Part shown: one piece after another, positions 8,512 through 16,057 of the stretch | Numbering within the stretch: position 1 is the first letter of the stretch | Layout of the letters: the number at the start of each line of letters is the position of its first letter | Assembly: GCF_050873445.1 (NCBI RefSeq) | Contig: NZ_JBNMIU010000007.1 | Span: forward strand, 1-64,000 | From: Acidaminococcus sp050873445 | GTDB lineage: Bacteria > Bacillota > Negativicutes > Acidaminococcales > Acidaminococcaceae | Length of the DNA: 64,000 nucleotides | Direction of reading: 5' to 3' | Made by a program: the position numbers and the translations under genes | The notes under the pieces: model-generated | The model's database searches: none | Seen by the model: the letters and a program-made list of their open reading frames with translations, nothing else | What the model was told of the DNA's origin: nothing

Positions 8512-10749
8512 ATGATGAGTATCTTTGATCGGTATGCGCCATTTGTGCAGGATTTCATCTACCAGCAGGGCTGGTCGGAGCTGCGGCCCATCCAGGTGGC
8601 GGCAGGGGATGTGATCCTCAATACGGATGATAACCTGCTGCTGACGGCGTCCACGGCTTCGGGCAAGACGGAGGCAGCGTTCTTTCCCATCCTGAGCCTG
8701 TTTGCCCAGGATCCGCCCAAAAGCGTGGGCTGTATCTATATCGGCCCCCTGAAAGCCCTGATCAACGACCAGTTCCTGCGGCTGCAGCCTTTGTGCGAGG
8801 AAGGGCATATCCCTGTGTGGCACTGGCATGGGGACGTTTCCCAGTCCCACAAGGCCAGGCTCATGCGCCATCCTTCGGGCATTCTGCAGATTACCCCGGA
8901 AAGCCTAGAGGCCCTGCTGCTCCACAAGCATATGGCCATCCCCAAACTGTTTGGAGATCTGCGGTTCGTAGTCATCGATGAGGTCCATTCTCTGCTGCGG
9001 GGGGACCGGGGCGGTCAGACCCTGTGCCTGATCCAGCGGCTTTCCCGGCTGGCGGGAGTGAATCCCCGGCGCATCGGCCTTTCAGCTACCCTGGGGGACC
9101 CGGAACGGGTGGGGGAATTTCTTTCCCTGGGCACGGGCCGGAAGACACTGATCCCCCAGGTGAAGGCTCCCGGTGCCAAATGGCGGCTTTCCATGGAACA
9201 TTTTTATGTGCAGGATGCCCAGGCCGGGGAGGACCGGACGGATATCAAAGGGCTGCCCGCTCTGGATCAGAAGACGGATACGGCGCCGGTACAGGCAGAT
9301 CCGGGGCTGGGATACATCTTCGAGCACACCCGGGGCAAGAAATGCCTGGTGTTCGTGAATTCCCGGGAAGAGTGCGAAGGAGTGACCACCAGTCTGCGCC
9401 AGTACTGCGAGCTGCGTCATGAACCGGACCGGTTTTTGATCCACCATGGCAACTTATCGGCGGCGGTGCGGGAAACGGCGGAAGAGATGATGAAAGACGA
9501 CAGCCGGAACCTGACTACGGTGACCACCTCTACCCTGGAACTGGGCATCGATATCGGCCGGCTGGAGCGGGCTTTCCAGATCGATGCTCCCTGGACTGTG
9601 TCTTCTTTCCTGCAGCGCATGGGCCGTACCGGCCGGCGGGACCTGCCTCCGGAAATGTGGTTCGTAATCCGGGAGGATGAACCGGAAATCCGGGCACTGC
9701 TGCCTGCCACAATCCCCTGGAAACTGCTCCAGGGGATTGCCCTGGTCCAGCTGTATCTGGAGGAGAAATGGGTGGAACCGCCCCGGCTGGACCGGCTTCC
9801 CTACAGCCTGCTGTACCACCAGACCATGAGCGTGCTGGCCAGCAACGGGGAGCTGTCACCGGCGGCCCTGGCGGACCGGGTGCTGCGGCTCAGCTATTTC
9901 CACCGGATCAGCCAGGAGGATTACAGGGTCCTGCTCCAGTATCTGATCGCCGAAGATCACATTGAACGGACGGAGCAGGGAGGCCTGATCGTAGGCCTGG
10001 CCGGGGAGCGGGTGATCAGTTCCTTTAAGTTCTACGGGGTATTCCAGGAAAATGAGGAATATACAGTGCGCTGCGATTCGGAGGAACTGGGTACCGTGGT
10101 GGCGCCTCCTCCGCCTGGCGAGAAAATTGCCATTGCCGGCCATGTATGGCGGGTGCTGGAGGTGGATCGGAAGCGTCACGTGATTTACTGCGAAATGGTG
10201 AAGGGCAAGGTGCCGGCCTACTTCGGGGAATGTCCCGGAGATCTGCATACGAAAGTGCTGGAGCGCATGCGGAAGGTGCTGCAGGAGGACCGGAGTTATC
10301 CTTATCTGATGAAAAATGCAGTAGCCAGGCTGCAGCAGGCCCGGCATACAGCCAAGGCATCGGGGGCGGCGGAGAAGCCCTTGATTCAGCTGGGAGGCAA
10401 TATGTGGTGTCTGCTGCCCTGGCTGGGGACTTACGGCTTCCTGGCCATGGAGCGGTTCCTGAACCTGAAATGTGCCCGGCGGCTGGGGCTGAAAAAGCTG
10501 GATCCGTTCCGGCCTTTCTTCATGCAGTTTACCATGGATGCGGATGAAAAGACCTTTTATCATGTCGTGAAGGAAGAAATCGAAAAGGACATCGACCCGC
10601 TGGAACTGGTCTATCCCCATGAGGTGCCGGTGTTCGACAAATATGATGAATACCTGCCGGAGCAGCTGATCAAGAAAGGGTTTGCTCTGGGGGTCTTGAA
10701 TCTGGAGGACGTACGGAAACGGATCCGGGAATGGGGGAATGAAAGATGA
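8512..10749 (+). CDS. Lhr-like DEAD/DEAH-box helicase (BrxHI/SngC-like)
   Basis: This 745-residue superfamily 2 helicase has Walker A at 46-53 (STASGKT), DEVH at 156-159, SAT at 191-193, a TLELGIDIG segment near 341-349 and motif VI QRMGRTGRR at 368-376. The long C-terminal half lacks known motifs by eye, as in Lhr-type helicases. Shango and type 2 BREX both pair such a helicase with a DUF2791 ATPase. Translation starts at ATG 8512 or 8515 behind AAGGAAG. The stop overlaps the start of a MATE exporter by 4 bases. Repair helicase is the alternative, but the fixed three-gene order favours defence. Confidence 0.8.
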   Translation: MMSIFDRYAPFVQDFIYQQGWSELRPIQVAAGDVILNTDDNLLLTASTASGKTEAAFFPILSLFAQDPPKSVGCIYIGPLKALINDQFLRLQPLCEEGHIPVWHWHGDVSQSHKARLMRHPSGILQITPESLEALLLHKHMAIPKLFGDLRFVVIDEVHSLLRGDRGGQTLCLIQRLSRLAGVNPRRIGLSATLGDPERVGEFLSLGTGRKTLIPQVKAPGAKWRLSMEHFYVQDAQAGEDRTDIKGLPALDQKTDTAPVQADPGLGYIFEHTRGKKCLVFVNSREECEGVTTSLRQYCELRHEPDRFLIHHGNLSAAVRETAEEMMKDDSRNLTTVTTSTLELGIDIGRLERAFQIDAPWTVSSFLQRMGRTGRRDLPPEMWFVIREDEPEIRALLPATIPWKLLQGIALVQLYLEEKWVEPPRLDRLPYSLLYHQTMSVLASNGELSPAALADRVLRLSYFHRISQEDYRVLLQYLIAEDHIERTEQGGLIVGLAGERVISSFKFYGVFQENEEYTVRCDSEELGTVVAPPPPGEKIAIAGHVWRVLEVDRKRHVIYCEMVKGKVPAYFGECPGDLHTKVLERMRKVLQEDRSYPYLMKNAVARLQQARHTAKASGAAEKPLIQLGGNMWCLLPWLGTYGFLAMERFLNLKCARRLGLKKLDPFRPFFMQFTMDADEKTFYHVVKEEIEKDIDPLELVYPHEVPVFDKYDEYLPEQLIKKGFALGVLNLEDVRKRIREWGNER

Positions 10750-12107
10750 CAGAAATACAGACCAAACGGCATGGCCTGGACATGCTCCACGGTTCCATTG
10801 CAGACAAACTGTTCCTTTTTGCCATGCCCATCGGACTCATGGGGCTGTTCGAACAGCTGTTCAACAGCATGGATGTGTTCATCCTGGGTCATTTTGTGGG
10901 GAAAGATGCCATGGCGGCCGTGGGCAACAATATGCCTGTTATCGGCCTTCTGGTGACGCTGCTGATTGGGATTTCTCTGGGGGCCAATGTGGTAATCGCC
11001 CAGTATCTGGGGGCCAAAAAACAGGACAAAGTGGAAGAAACGGTGCAGACCGCCATCTGGATGGCCATCGGGCTGGGAATCCTGTTGATGATCGTAGGCC
11101 AGCTGATTGCACATCCGGCGCTGAAAATCCTGGATACCCCGCCAGAAGTGTACGACCTGGCGGCCACCTATCTGCGGATTTTTCTGCTGGGCATGCCATT
11201 TCTGACTCTGTATAACTTCGAGGCAGCCATCTTCCGTAGCTGCGGGGATGGGAAGACGCCTCTCTACAGCCTGGTGGCAGCCAACGCCCTGAACATTACC
11301 CTGGACCTTCTTTCTGTGACGGTGCTGGGCCTGGGTCTCACCGGGGTGGTATGTGCCACGGTACTGTCCTTTGCAGTGAATTCTCTGTTCCTTTTCGTGC
11401 TGCTGTGCCGCACGCCTCAGGCCATTCGGCTGCAGCGGCACCATATGCGGTTCAGCCATGAGGAGTTCCGGAACATCATCAAGATCGGGCTGCCCGCCGG
11501 TATCCAGGGCATGGTGTTTGCCGTGAGCAATGTGGTGATCCAGTCGTCCCTGAACAGTCTGGGTACTGCCGTTATGGCCGCCGCTGCTGCCGGGGTGATC
11601 ATCGAGTTCAATATTTACTGTTTCGTGAACGGATTCAGCCAGGCTACCACTACCTTTGTGGGGCAAAACTACGGGGCCAGGAAACTGGAACGGTGTCTGC
11701 GCATTACCAAATGCGCCTTCTGGGTGGAAGGACTGTTCCTGCTGTGCATTACCATGCCGATCGTACTGTTCGGGTCCCGGATCATCAGTCTGTTCAACCA
11801 GGATCCGGAAGTCATCCGGCTGGGTGTGGAACGGATCCACATTGTGGCTACCACTCTGTACCTGAACGGGCTGCTGGATATCCTTTCGGGGGCGCTGCGA
11901 GGATACGGGTATGCACTGCCTCCGGCCATTGTGGCCATTTTGGGTATTTGCGGCGTGCGGCTGGTGTACATTTTCACCATATTTGCCAAATACCGGGAAT
12001 ATACAGTACTGCTTCTGGCGTATCCGCTGAGCTGGCTCATTGCCACCCTGGTACTGGCTGTGGTATACGTCCAGTGCCGGAAGTATATTGTGAAGGGAAT
12101 GAGCTGA
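10746..12107 (+). CDS. MATE-family efflux transporter
   Basis: A 453-residue, 12-segment inner-membrane exporter of the multidrug and toxin extrusion type, driven by Na+ or H+. The protein begins HGSIADKLFLFAMPIGL, followed by NSMDVFILGHFVG and the mirrored second half with FVNGFSQATTTFVGQNYGA, all typical of the family. Length is standard. The ATG lies in the last codons of the helicase gene (ATGA overlap), so it is translationally coupled to the Shango-like genes, though MATE proteins are not a known part of that system. It is followed by the promoter of the thiamine genes. Confidence 0.9.
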   Translation: MTEIQTKRHGLDMLHGSIADKLFLFAMPIGLMGLFEQLFNSMDVFILGHFVGKDAMAAVGNNMPVIGLLVTLLIGISLGANVVIAQYLGAKKQDKVEETVQTAIWMAIGLGILLMIVGQLIAHPALKILDTPPEVYDLAATYLRIFLLGMPFLTLYNFEAAIFRSCGDGKTPLYSLVAANALNITLDLLSVTVLGLGLTGVVCATVLSFAVNSLFLFVLLCRTPQAIRLQRHHMRFSHEEFRNIIKIGLPAGIQGMVFAVSNVVIQSSLNSLGTAVMAAAAAGVIIEFNIYCFVNGFSQATTTFVGQNYGARKLERCLRITKCAFWVEGLFLLCITMPIVLFGSRIISLFNQDPEVIRLGVERIHIVATTLYLNGLLDILSGALRGYGYALPPAIVAILGICGVRLVYIFTIFAKYREYTVLLLAYPLSWLIATLVLAVVYVQCRKYIVKGMS

Positions 12108-12161
12108 CTTTATCCTCTCATTAACCACTACCCACCAATCACCAACGGGGTGCCAGTGCTA

Positions 12162-12190
12162 TTGCACTGTACTCCGTTTTCTGCTACAAT
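12162..12190 (+). promoter_or_regulatory. Promoter of the thiW-thiM leader
   Basis: TTGCAC (12162-12167) and TACAAT (12185-12190) are spaced by 17 bp. Transcription would start near 12197, giving a leader of about 200 nt. Confidence 0.7.
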
Positions 12191-12229
12191 GGACATGATC
12201 GAGGGGGAGCGCCCTGGATCGGTATTCAT

Positions 12230-12303
12230 TTTCAGCGAGGGAGCCCGTATGCCGGGTTGAGAGGGTACCAGAGTACCGACCGTTAGAACTGGCTCAGGCC
12301 AGC
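12230..12303 (+). promoter_or_regulatory. TPP riboswitch-like leader (thi box, altered 3' end)
   Basis: The core resembles the thi box: AGGGAGCCC, a short hairpin, GGGTTGAGA (for GGCTGAGA), an internal hairpin with GGTAC/GTACC arms, GACCGTT, then GAACTGGCTCAGGCCAGC, which parallels the GAAC-AGG-TTCAGACCTGC part of the Bacillus tenA element. The conserved block that should follow (GTAGGGA) is absent and a T run takes its place. Position ahead of thiW-thiM supports thiamine control. It may be degenerate or a variant. Confidence 0.55.
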
Positions 12304-12309
12304 TTTTTT
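12289..12309 (+). terminator. Terminator-like hairpin fused to the thi box
   Basis: CTGGC (12289-12293) pairs with GCCAG (12298-12302), followed by CTTTTTT. This is the place of the P5 hairpin of a TPP aptamer, so the same stem could serve both folds. The 5-bp stem is short for a terminator. Confidence 0.45.
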
Positions 12310-12393
12310 CAGCTGTGGTGGATATGCACAAAAATTCATTGCCACTCTGAAAGGACTGGTGCCGCCGGTTCAAGAAGGAGTGGAATTTTTATT

Positions 12394-12981
12394 ATGGAAA
12401 GCAAACAGCAACAAGTCCTGCGTCTGGTATTCCTGGCCATGCTGATCGGCCTGGGCGTCGTCATTTCGCCCATTTTGCGGATCGAAGGCATGTGTCCCAT
12501 GGCTCATCTGATCAACATCACCTGTTCAGTCCTTCTGGGGCCCTGGTATTCCCTGCTTTGTGCCACGCTGATCGGTATCATCCGGATGACTGTTATGGGG
12601 ATCCCGCCTCTGGCTCTTACCGGGGCTGTGTTCGGCGCTGTGCTCTCTGGGGTATTCTACCGGGTCAGCGGCGGAAAGATCATCGCTGCCTGCCTGGGTG
12701 AAGTGATCGGTACCGGCATTATCGGGGCCATGGTTTCCTATCCGGTCATGGAAATCCTCATGGGCCGTACCGGCCTGTCTTGGATGTTCTACGTGCCCAG
12801 CTTCATCTGCGGCACCCTGATTGGCGGATCCATCGCCTTCTGCCTGCTGACCGTACTGTCCAGAAACGGGACACTGCTGGAATTCCAGAGAAAATTGGGA
12901 GTGAATGTATATGACCACGGAAGCAGACAACAAGCTGGCCAAAACGTTTACAGCCATCATGTCCAGGGTGCGGGAAAATGA
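12394..12981 (+). CDS. thiW: ThiW, thiazole ECF transporter S-component
   Basis: ThiW is the substrate-binding membrane subunit of an ECF transporter for the thiazole precursor of thiamine. The 195-residue protein has a conserved N-terminal LVFLAMLIGLGVVISPILR segment, a MCPMAHLINITCSVLLGP motif and about five membrane segments. Adjacent thiM and the upstream thi box give strong context. The energising subunits (EcfA/EcfT) are not in the window. The last 71 bases overlap thiM in another frame, and the final 25 or so residues look unlike the family, so the C terminus may be an extension. Confidence 0.88.
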   Translation: MESKQQQVLRLVFLAMLIGLGVVISPILRIEGMCPMAHLINITCSVLLGPWYSLLCATLIGIIRMTVMGIPPLALTGAVFGAVLSGVFYRVSGGKIIAACLGEVIGTGIIGAMVSYPVMEILMGRTGLSWMFYVPSFICGTLIGGSIAFCLLTVLSRNGTLLEFQRKLGVNVYDHGSRQQAGQNVYSHHVQGAGK

Positions 12982-13750
12982 ACCGCTGATCCATTGCATG
13001 ACCCATGCCATCACCATGAATGACAGTGCCAATGCCATCCTGGCGGTGGGGGCCAGTCCCACCATGGCTTCCCATCCCAAAGAGGTGGAGGAAATCACGG
13101 CGGCGGCAGATTCCCTGGTGGTGAACCTGGGGAACATCAATGAAGAACGGCTGCAGGCCATGAAAATCGCCGGAGCCAGGGCATATGCCCTGGGGCTGCC
13201 CATCCTGCTGGATGCAGTGGGAGCCGCCTGCAGCACCCTGCGGCTGGAGTATGCCAGGGCTTTTATCGAAGCCAATCACCCGGGCATCATCAAGGGAAAC
13301 AGCTCGGAAATCCGGGCGTTGTGCGGACTGCCCAGCCACGCTCACGGGGTAGATGCCGGAGCGGCGGATGCCATTACGGGTATGGACCTGGCAAGGGCGG
13401 CAGAACCCTTTGCGGAATATGCCAGAGGGCAGCATACTGTACTCCTGATTACCGGGGCTATGGATCTGGTTACCGACGGGACGCATACCATCGGCGTGAC
13501 GAACGGGACGCCGATGCTGGGGCGGCTTACAGGTACAGGCTGCATGGTGGGGGCCCTGGCCGGCGCCTGGTACAGCAGCGGCGATGCTTTTGCGGCCGCG
13601 GCGCTGGGTACGGTGTACATGGGCCTGGCCGGAGAAGTGGCAGCCAAGGACAACCCAGGCCTGGGAACGTTCCATATGCATCTGCTGGACGCCCTGGGGA
13701 GCCTGACAGCAGAGCAGGTGGTGCAGGGGATGAAAATCGTATACGCATGA
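12911..13750 (+). CDS. thiM: Hydroxyethylthiazole kinase
   Basis: ThiM phosphorylates 4-methyl-5-hydroxyethylthiazole in thiamine salvage in the cytoplasm. The 279-residue protein shows the ribokinase-like ThiM signatures: PLIHCMTHAIT, NAILAVGASPTM, LLDAVGAACS, IIKGNSSEI and GRLTGTGCMVGAL near the C terminus, where the GTGC contains the catalytic region. ATG 12911 follows GGGAG at 12898-12902; the start overlaps thiW by 71 bases. With thiW it forms an import-and-phosphorylate unit for thiazole. It ends at a terminator shared with the upstream gene. Confidence 0.93.
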   Translation: MTTEADNKLAKTFTAIMSRVRENEPLIHCMTHAITMNDSANAILAVGASPTMASHPKEVEEITAAADSLVVNLGNINEERLQAMKIAGARAYALGLPILLDAVGAACSTLRLEYARAFIEANHPGIIKGNSSEIRALCGLPSHAHGVDAGAADAITGMDLARAAEPFAEYARGQHTVLLITGAMDLVTDGTHTIGVTNGTPMLGRLTGTGCMVGALAGAWYSSGDAFAAAALGTVYMGLAGEVAAKDNPGLGTFHMHLLDALGSLTAEQVVQGMKIVYA

Positions 13751-13754
13751 CCTT

Positions 13755-13780
13755 GGGGGGCTTTTCACAGCCTCCCTTTT
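13755..13780 (+). terminator. Terminator of thiW-thiM
   Basis: A GGGGGGC/GCCTCCC stem (13755-13761 with 13770-13776) with an 8-base loop is followed by TTTT. It lies just before the polymerase promoter. Confidence 0.7.
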
Positions 13781-13784
13781 GTGT

Positions 13785-13790
13785 TATACT
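13785..13790 (+). promoter_or_regulatory. Putative -10 of the Y-family polymerase gene
   Basis: TATACT at 13785-13790 is followed within 5 bases by a LexA-like dyad, so a bound repressor would cover the transcription start. The -35 is weak (TTTTCA, 13762-13767). Confidence 0.55.
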
Positions 13791-13795
13791 GTGAA

Positions 13796-13809
13796 CAAAC
13801 AGATGTTCA
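13796..13809 (+). promoter_or_regulatory. Candidate LexA operator of the polymerase operon
   Basis: CAAAC-AGAT-GTTCA matches the Gram-positive LexA pattern GAAC-N4-GTTC and shares CAAAC-N4-GTT with the site at the lexA promoter (49762-49775). It lies directly downstream of the -10 box. Confidence 0.6.
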
Positions 13810-13838
13810 TAAAACAAACAGAACGGGAGGGACAGAGA

Positions 13839-15320
13839 ATGGAACAGCAGCGGATCTATGGAGCCATTGATCTGAAATCTTTCTATGCTTCGGTAGAATG
13901 TGTGGAACGGGGCCTGGATCCGCTGGATGCCTGTCTGGTGGTGGCTGACAAGAGCCGTACGGACAAGACCATCTGTCTGGCAGTGTCGCCCTCTTTGAAG
14001 GCCTGGGGTATCTCCAGCCGGCCCCGGCTGTTCGAGGTGATTCACCAGGTGGAGGAACTGAATGCCCTGCGCCGCAGCGTCCTTCGCAGCCATCGGTTCA
14101 CCGGCCGGTCCTTCCTGGCGTCCCAGCTGAACGGGGATTCCTCCCTGCGGCTGGACTACATCACCGCCGTGCCCCGGATGCGGCTCTATATGGAGAAAAG
14201 TACTCAGGTGTACCGCACGTACCTGCGTTATATGGCGCCGGAGGACATCCACGTGTATTCCATTGACGAAGTGCTGCTGGACCTGACGCCCTATTTGAAG
14301 AGCTATGGATGCACGGCTCACGAGCTGATTCGGGAAATGATCAGGGCCGTGCTGAAGGAGACGGGCATCACGGCCACCGCGGGTATCGGCACGAACCTGT
14401 ACCTGTGCAAGGTGGCCATGGACATCGTGGCTAAGCATATGCGGCCCGACGCCGACGGGGTACGGATTGCCTCCCTAACGGAGCAGAGTTACCGGGAGAC
14501 GTTGTGGGATCACTGCCCGCTGACGGACTTCTGGCGAATCGGGCCAGGCATCACCCGGAAGCTCCAGCGGTACGGCATGTACACCCTGGGAGCTGTGGCC
14601 CGCATGTCCCTCCAGGATCCGGATTTGTTGTACCATCTGTTCGGTGTGAACGCGGAACTGCTCATCGACCACGCCTGGGGCTGGGAGTCCTGCACTCTGC
14701 AGGACATCAAGGCCTACCGGCCAGGAAGCAGTAGTTTGGGGTCCGGACAGGTGCTGCAGCAGCCCTATCCGGCGGACAAGGCCCGGCTCATCCTATGGGA
14801 GATGGCGGACCTGCTGGCCCTGGATCTGGTGAAGAAAAATCTGGTGACGGATCAGCTGGTGCTGACCCTGGGCTATGACCGGTGCAATTTGGAAGACCCG
14901 GAGCGGCGGCAGTCGTACCGGGGAAAGGTGGTGCTGGACCATTATGGACGGCCGGTGCCCGTCCATGGTTACGGGTCCCTGAATTTGATGGGTGGGTATA
15001 CAGCGTCCGGGGAAGTCATCCGCAAAGCGGCCCTGGACCTGTTCGACCGGGTGTGTGTTCCGTCGCTGCTGGTGCGGAAGGTGACCATTACGGCGGAGCA
15101 TGTAGTGCCGCCCGGAGCGGTATCGGCCCAGGGGCAGGAGGAAAATCTGTTCGCAGTGGCGGCGGAAACGGGAAAACAGGTCCGGGAGGACAGCCTGCAG
15201 CAGACCATTTTGGGCATCCAGGGCCGGTACGGGAAGAACGCCCTGCTGCGGGGCAGCAATCTGCTCCAGGGAGCCATGACCCGGGAGCGGAACGGGCAGA
15301 TTGGAGGTCACCGGGCGTGA
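13839..15320 (+). CDS. Y-family translesion DNA polymerase (UmuC-like)
   Basis: An error-prone polymerase that copies past damaged bases, usually induced in the SOS response. The 493-residue protein has GAIDLKSFYASVE at the N terminus (metal-binding Asp), YSIDEVLLDLT with the catalytic Asp-Glu pair, and an ATAGIGTNLYLCKVAMD segment. The length, longer than DinB, fits the UmuC-like group of Clostridia and Negativicutes. ATG 13839 follows GGGAGGGACAGAGA. A candidate LexA site sits in the promoter. The stop overlaps a GTG that starts a YolD-like frame, the usual partner of these polymerases. Confidence 0.9.
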   Translation: MEQQRIYGAIDLKSFYASVECVERGLDPLDACLVVADKSRTDKTICLAVSPSLKAWGISSRPRLFEVIHQVEELNALRRSVLRSHRFTGRSFLASQLNGDSSLRLDYITAVPRMRLYMEKSTQVYRTYLRYMAPEDIHVYSIDEVLLDLTPYLKSYGCTAHELIREMIRAVLKETGITATAGIGTNLYLCKVAMDIVAKHMRPDADGVRIASLTEQSYRETLWDHCPLTDFWRIGPGITRKLQRYGMYTLGAVARMSLQDPDLLYHLFGVNAELLIDHAWGWESCTLQDIKAYRPGSSSLGSGQVLQQPYPADKARLILWEMADLLALDLVKKNLVTDQLVLTLGYDRCNLEDPERRQSYRGKVVLDHYGRPVPVHGYGSLNLMGGYTASGEVIRKAALDLFDRVCVPSLLVRKVTITAEHVVPPGAVSAQGQEENLFAVAAETGKQVREDSLQQTILGIQGRYGKNALLRGSNLLQGAMTRERNGQIGGHRA

Positions 15321-15910
15321 AGGAGGAAAAGAATCTGGTGGGGCTGCCTCATCCCAGGAAGCTGCCCCGGCCCAGGATGTCACGGAAGCAGCGGGCCGCC
15401 CAGTTTGCTCCTTTTGCGGCCCTGGTGGGCTACGAAGAAATGGTGGCGGCCACGGAACAGCAGGTGCAGGAAACCGTGGAAACGGAGCACCGGTACACCG
15501 GAGATCCGACGGAAAATCAAGACGAAATGAGAGACGGATCTCACGAAGTTACGGGAAAATTGACGATAATGACGGTGGAGGGTTCTCAAAAAGGGAATTT
15601 TCGGTATAATAAGTCTTGGATTGAGAAGAGAATCACATGGAAACAACGGCTAGGAGGTGTGCGAATGGCAGGAAAAGGCGATTTTGATTTCAGCTATGAG
15701 CTGGTAGAGGAACTGGGCGTGCTGTCCACCAGCAAAAAAGGGTGGACCAAGGAAATCAACCGGGTGTCCTACAATGGGACCAAACCAAAGTTCGATTTGC
15801 GGGAATGGGCTCCGGAGCACGAAAAAATGAGCAAAGGCATTACCTTGAGCGAAGAAGAAGCCAAGAACCTGTGCAAGATCCTGTTCCAGTATTTCAGGAA
15901 CAAGGGTTGA
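15317..15910 (+). CDS. YolD-like protein, frame open into YdbC
   Basis: The first 45 codons encode PHPRKLPRPRMSRKQRAAQ and FAPFAALVGYEEMV, the N-terminal signature of the small YolD-like proteins found after umuC-like genes. GTG 15317 overlaps the polymerase stop (GTGA) and has GGAGG inside the polymerase end only weakly placed. The usual C-terminal YolD part is not recognisable, and no stop codon occurs until the end of ydbC at 15910. The frame therefore predicts a 197-residue YolD-YdbC fusion, although a separate promoter and ribosome site for ydbC exist inside it. A lost stop codon in a shortened yolD gene is the other reading. Confidence 0.5.
   Translation: MKEEKNLVGLPHPRKLPRPRMSRKQRAAQFAPFAALVGYEEMVAATEQQVQETVETEHRYTGDPTENQDEMRDGSHEVTGKLTIMTVEGSQKGNFRYNKSWIEKRITWKQRLGGVRMAGKGDFDFSYELVEELGVLSTSKKGWTKEINRVSYNGTKPKFDLREWAPEHEKMSKGITLSEEEAKNLCKILFQYFRNKG
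15583..15610 (+). promoter_or_regulatory. Internal promoter of ydbC
   Basis: TATAAT at 15605-15610 with TTCTCA at 15583-15588 (16 bp spacing) lies inside the YolD-like frame, 54 bases before the ydbC ATG. Confidence 0.5.
15665..15910 (+). CDS. ydbC: YdbC-family PC4-like ssDNA-binding protein
   Basis: YdbC proteins are small PC4-like folds that bind single-stranded DNA or RNA in Firmicutes. The 81-residue protein contains GVLSTSKKGWTKEINRVSYN, KFDLREWAPEHEKMSKGI and a closing helix, matching the family over its whole length. The ATG at 15665 is preceded by TAGGAGGT. It lies in the same frame as the YolD-like sequence upstream, with no stop between them. Position behind a translesion polymerase suggests, but does not show, a repair-linked role. 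Confidence 0.85.
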   Translation: MAGKGDFDFSYELVEELGVLSTSKKGWTKEINRVSYNGTKPKFDLREWAPEHEKMSKGITLSEEEAKNLCKILFQYFRNKG

Positions 15911-15922
15911 GAACAACAGAAA

Positions 15923-15957
15923 GGGGTACCGCAATGAGCTGGCGGTGCTCCTTTTTT
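15923..15957 (+). terminator. Terminator after ydbC
   Basis: A 10-bp stem (15923-15932 with 15942-15951, with wobble pairs) and a 9-base loop are followed by six T. Confidence 0.75.
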
Positions 15958-15987
15958 GTCGCTTTCTTCTTCATTCCTCCTGCAAAA

Positions 15988-15996
15988 TGATATAAT
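15988..15996 (+). promoter_or_regulatory. Extended -10 promoter of the EamA transporter
   Basis: TGATATAAT at 15988-15996 lies 61 bases before the TTG start. No clear -35. Confidence 0.55.
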
Positions 15997-16057
15997 AAAA
16001 AAGACCATTTCAGCTTCTGCATAAACGGCTTCGGGCCGAAAGAAAGAAGACATCCTC

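Noticed and set aside
14882..15316. Upstream extension of the YolD-like frame inside the polymerase gene
   Set aside because: Polymerase coding is well supported there; the extension lacks any family signal, and the GTG at 15317 fits the usual overlap.
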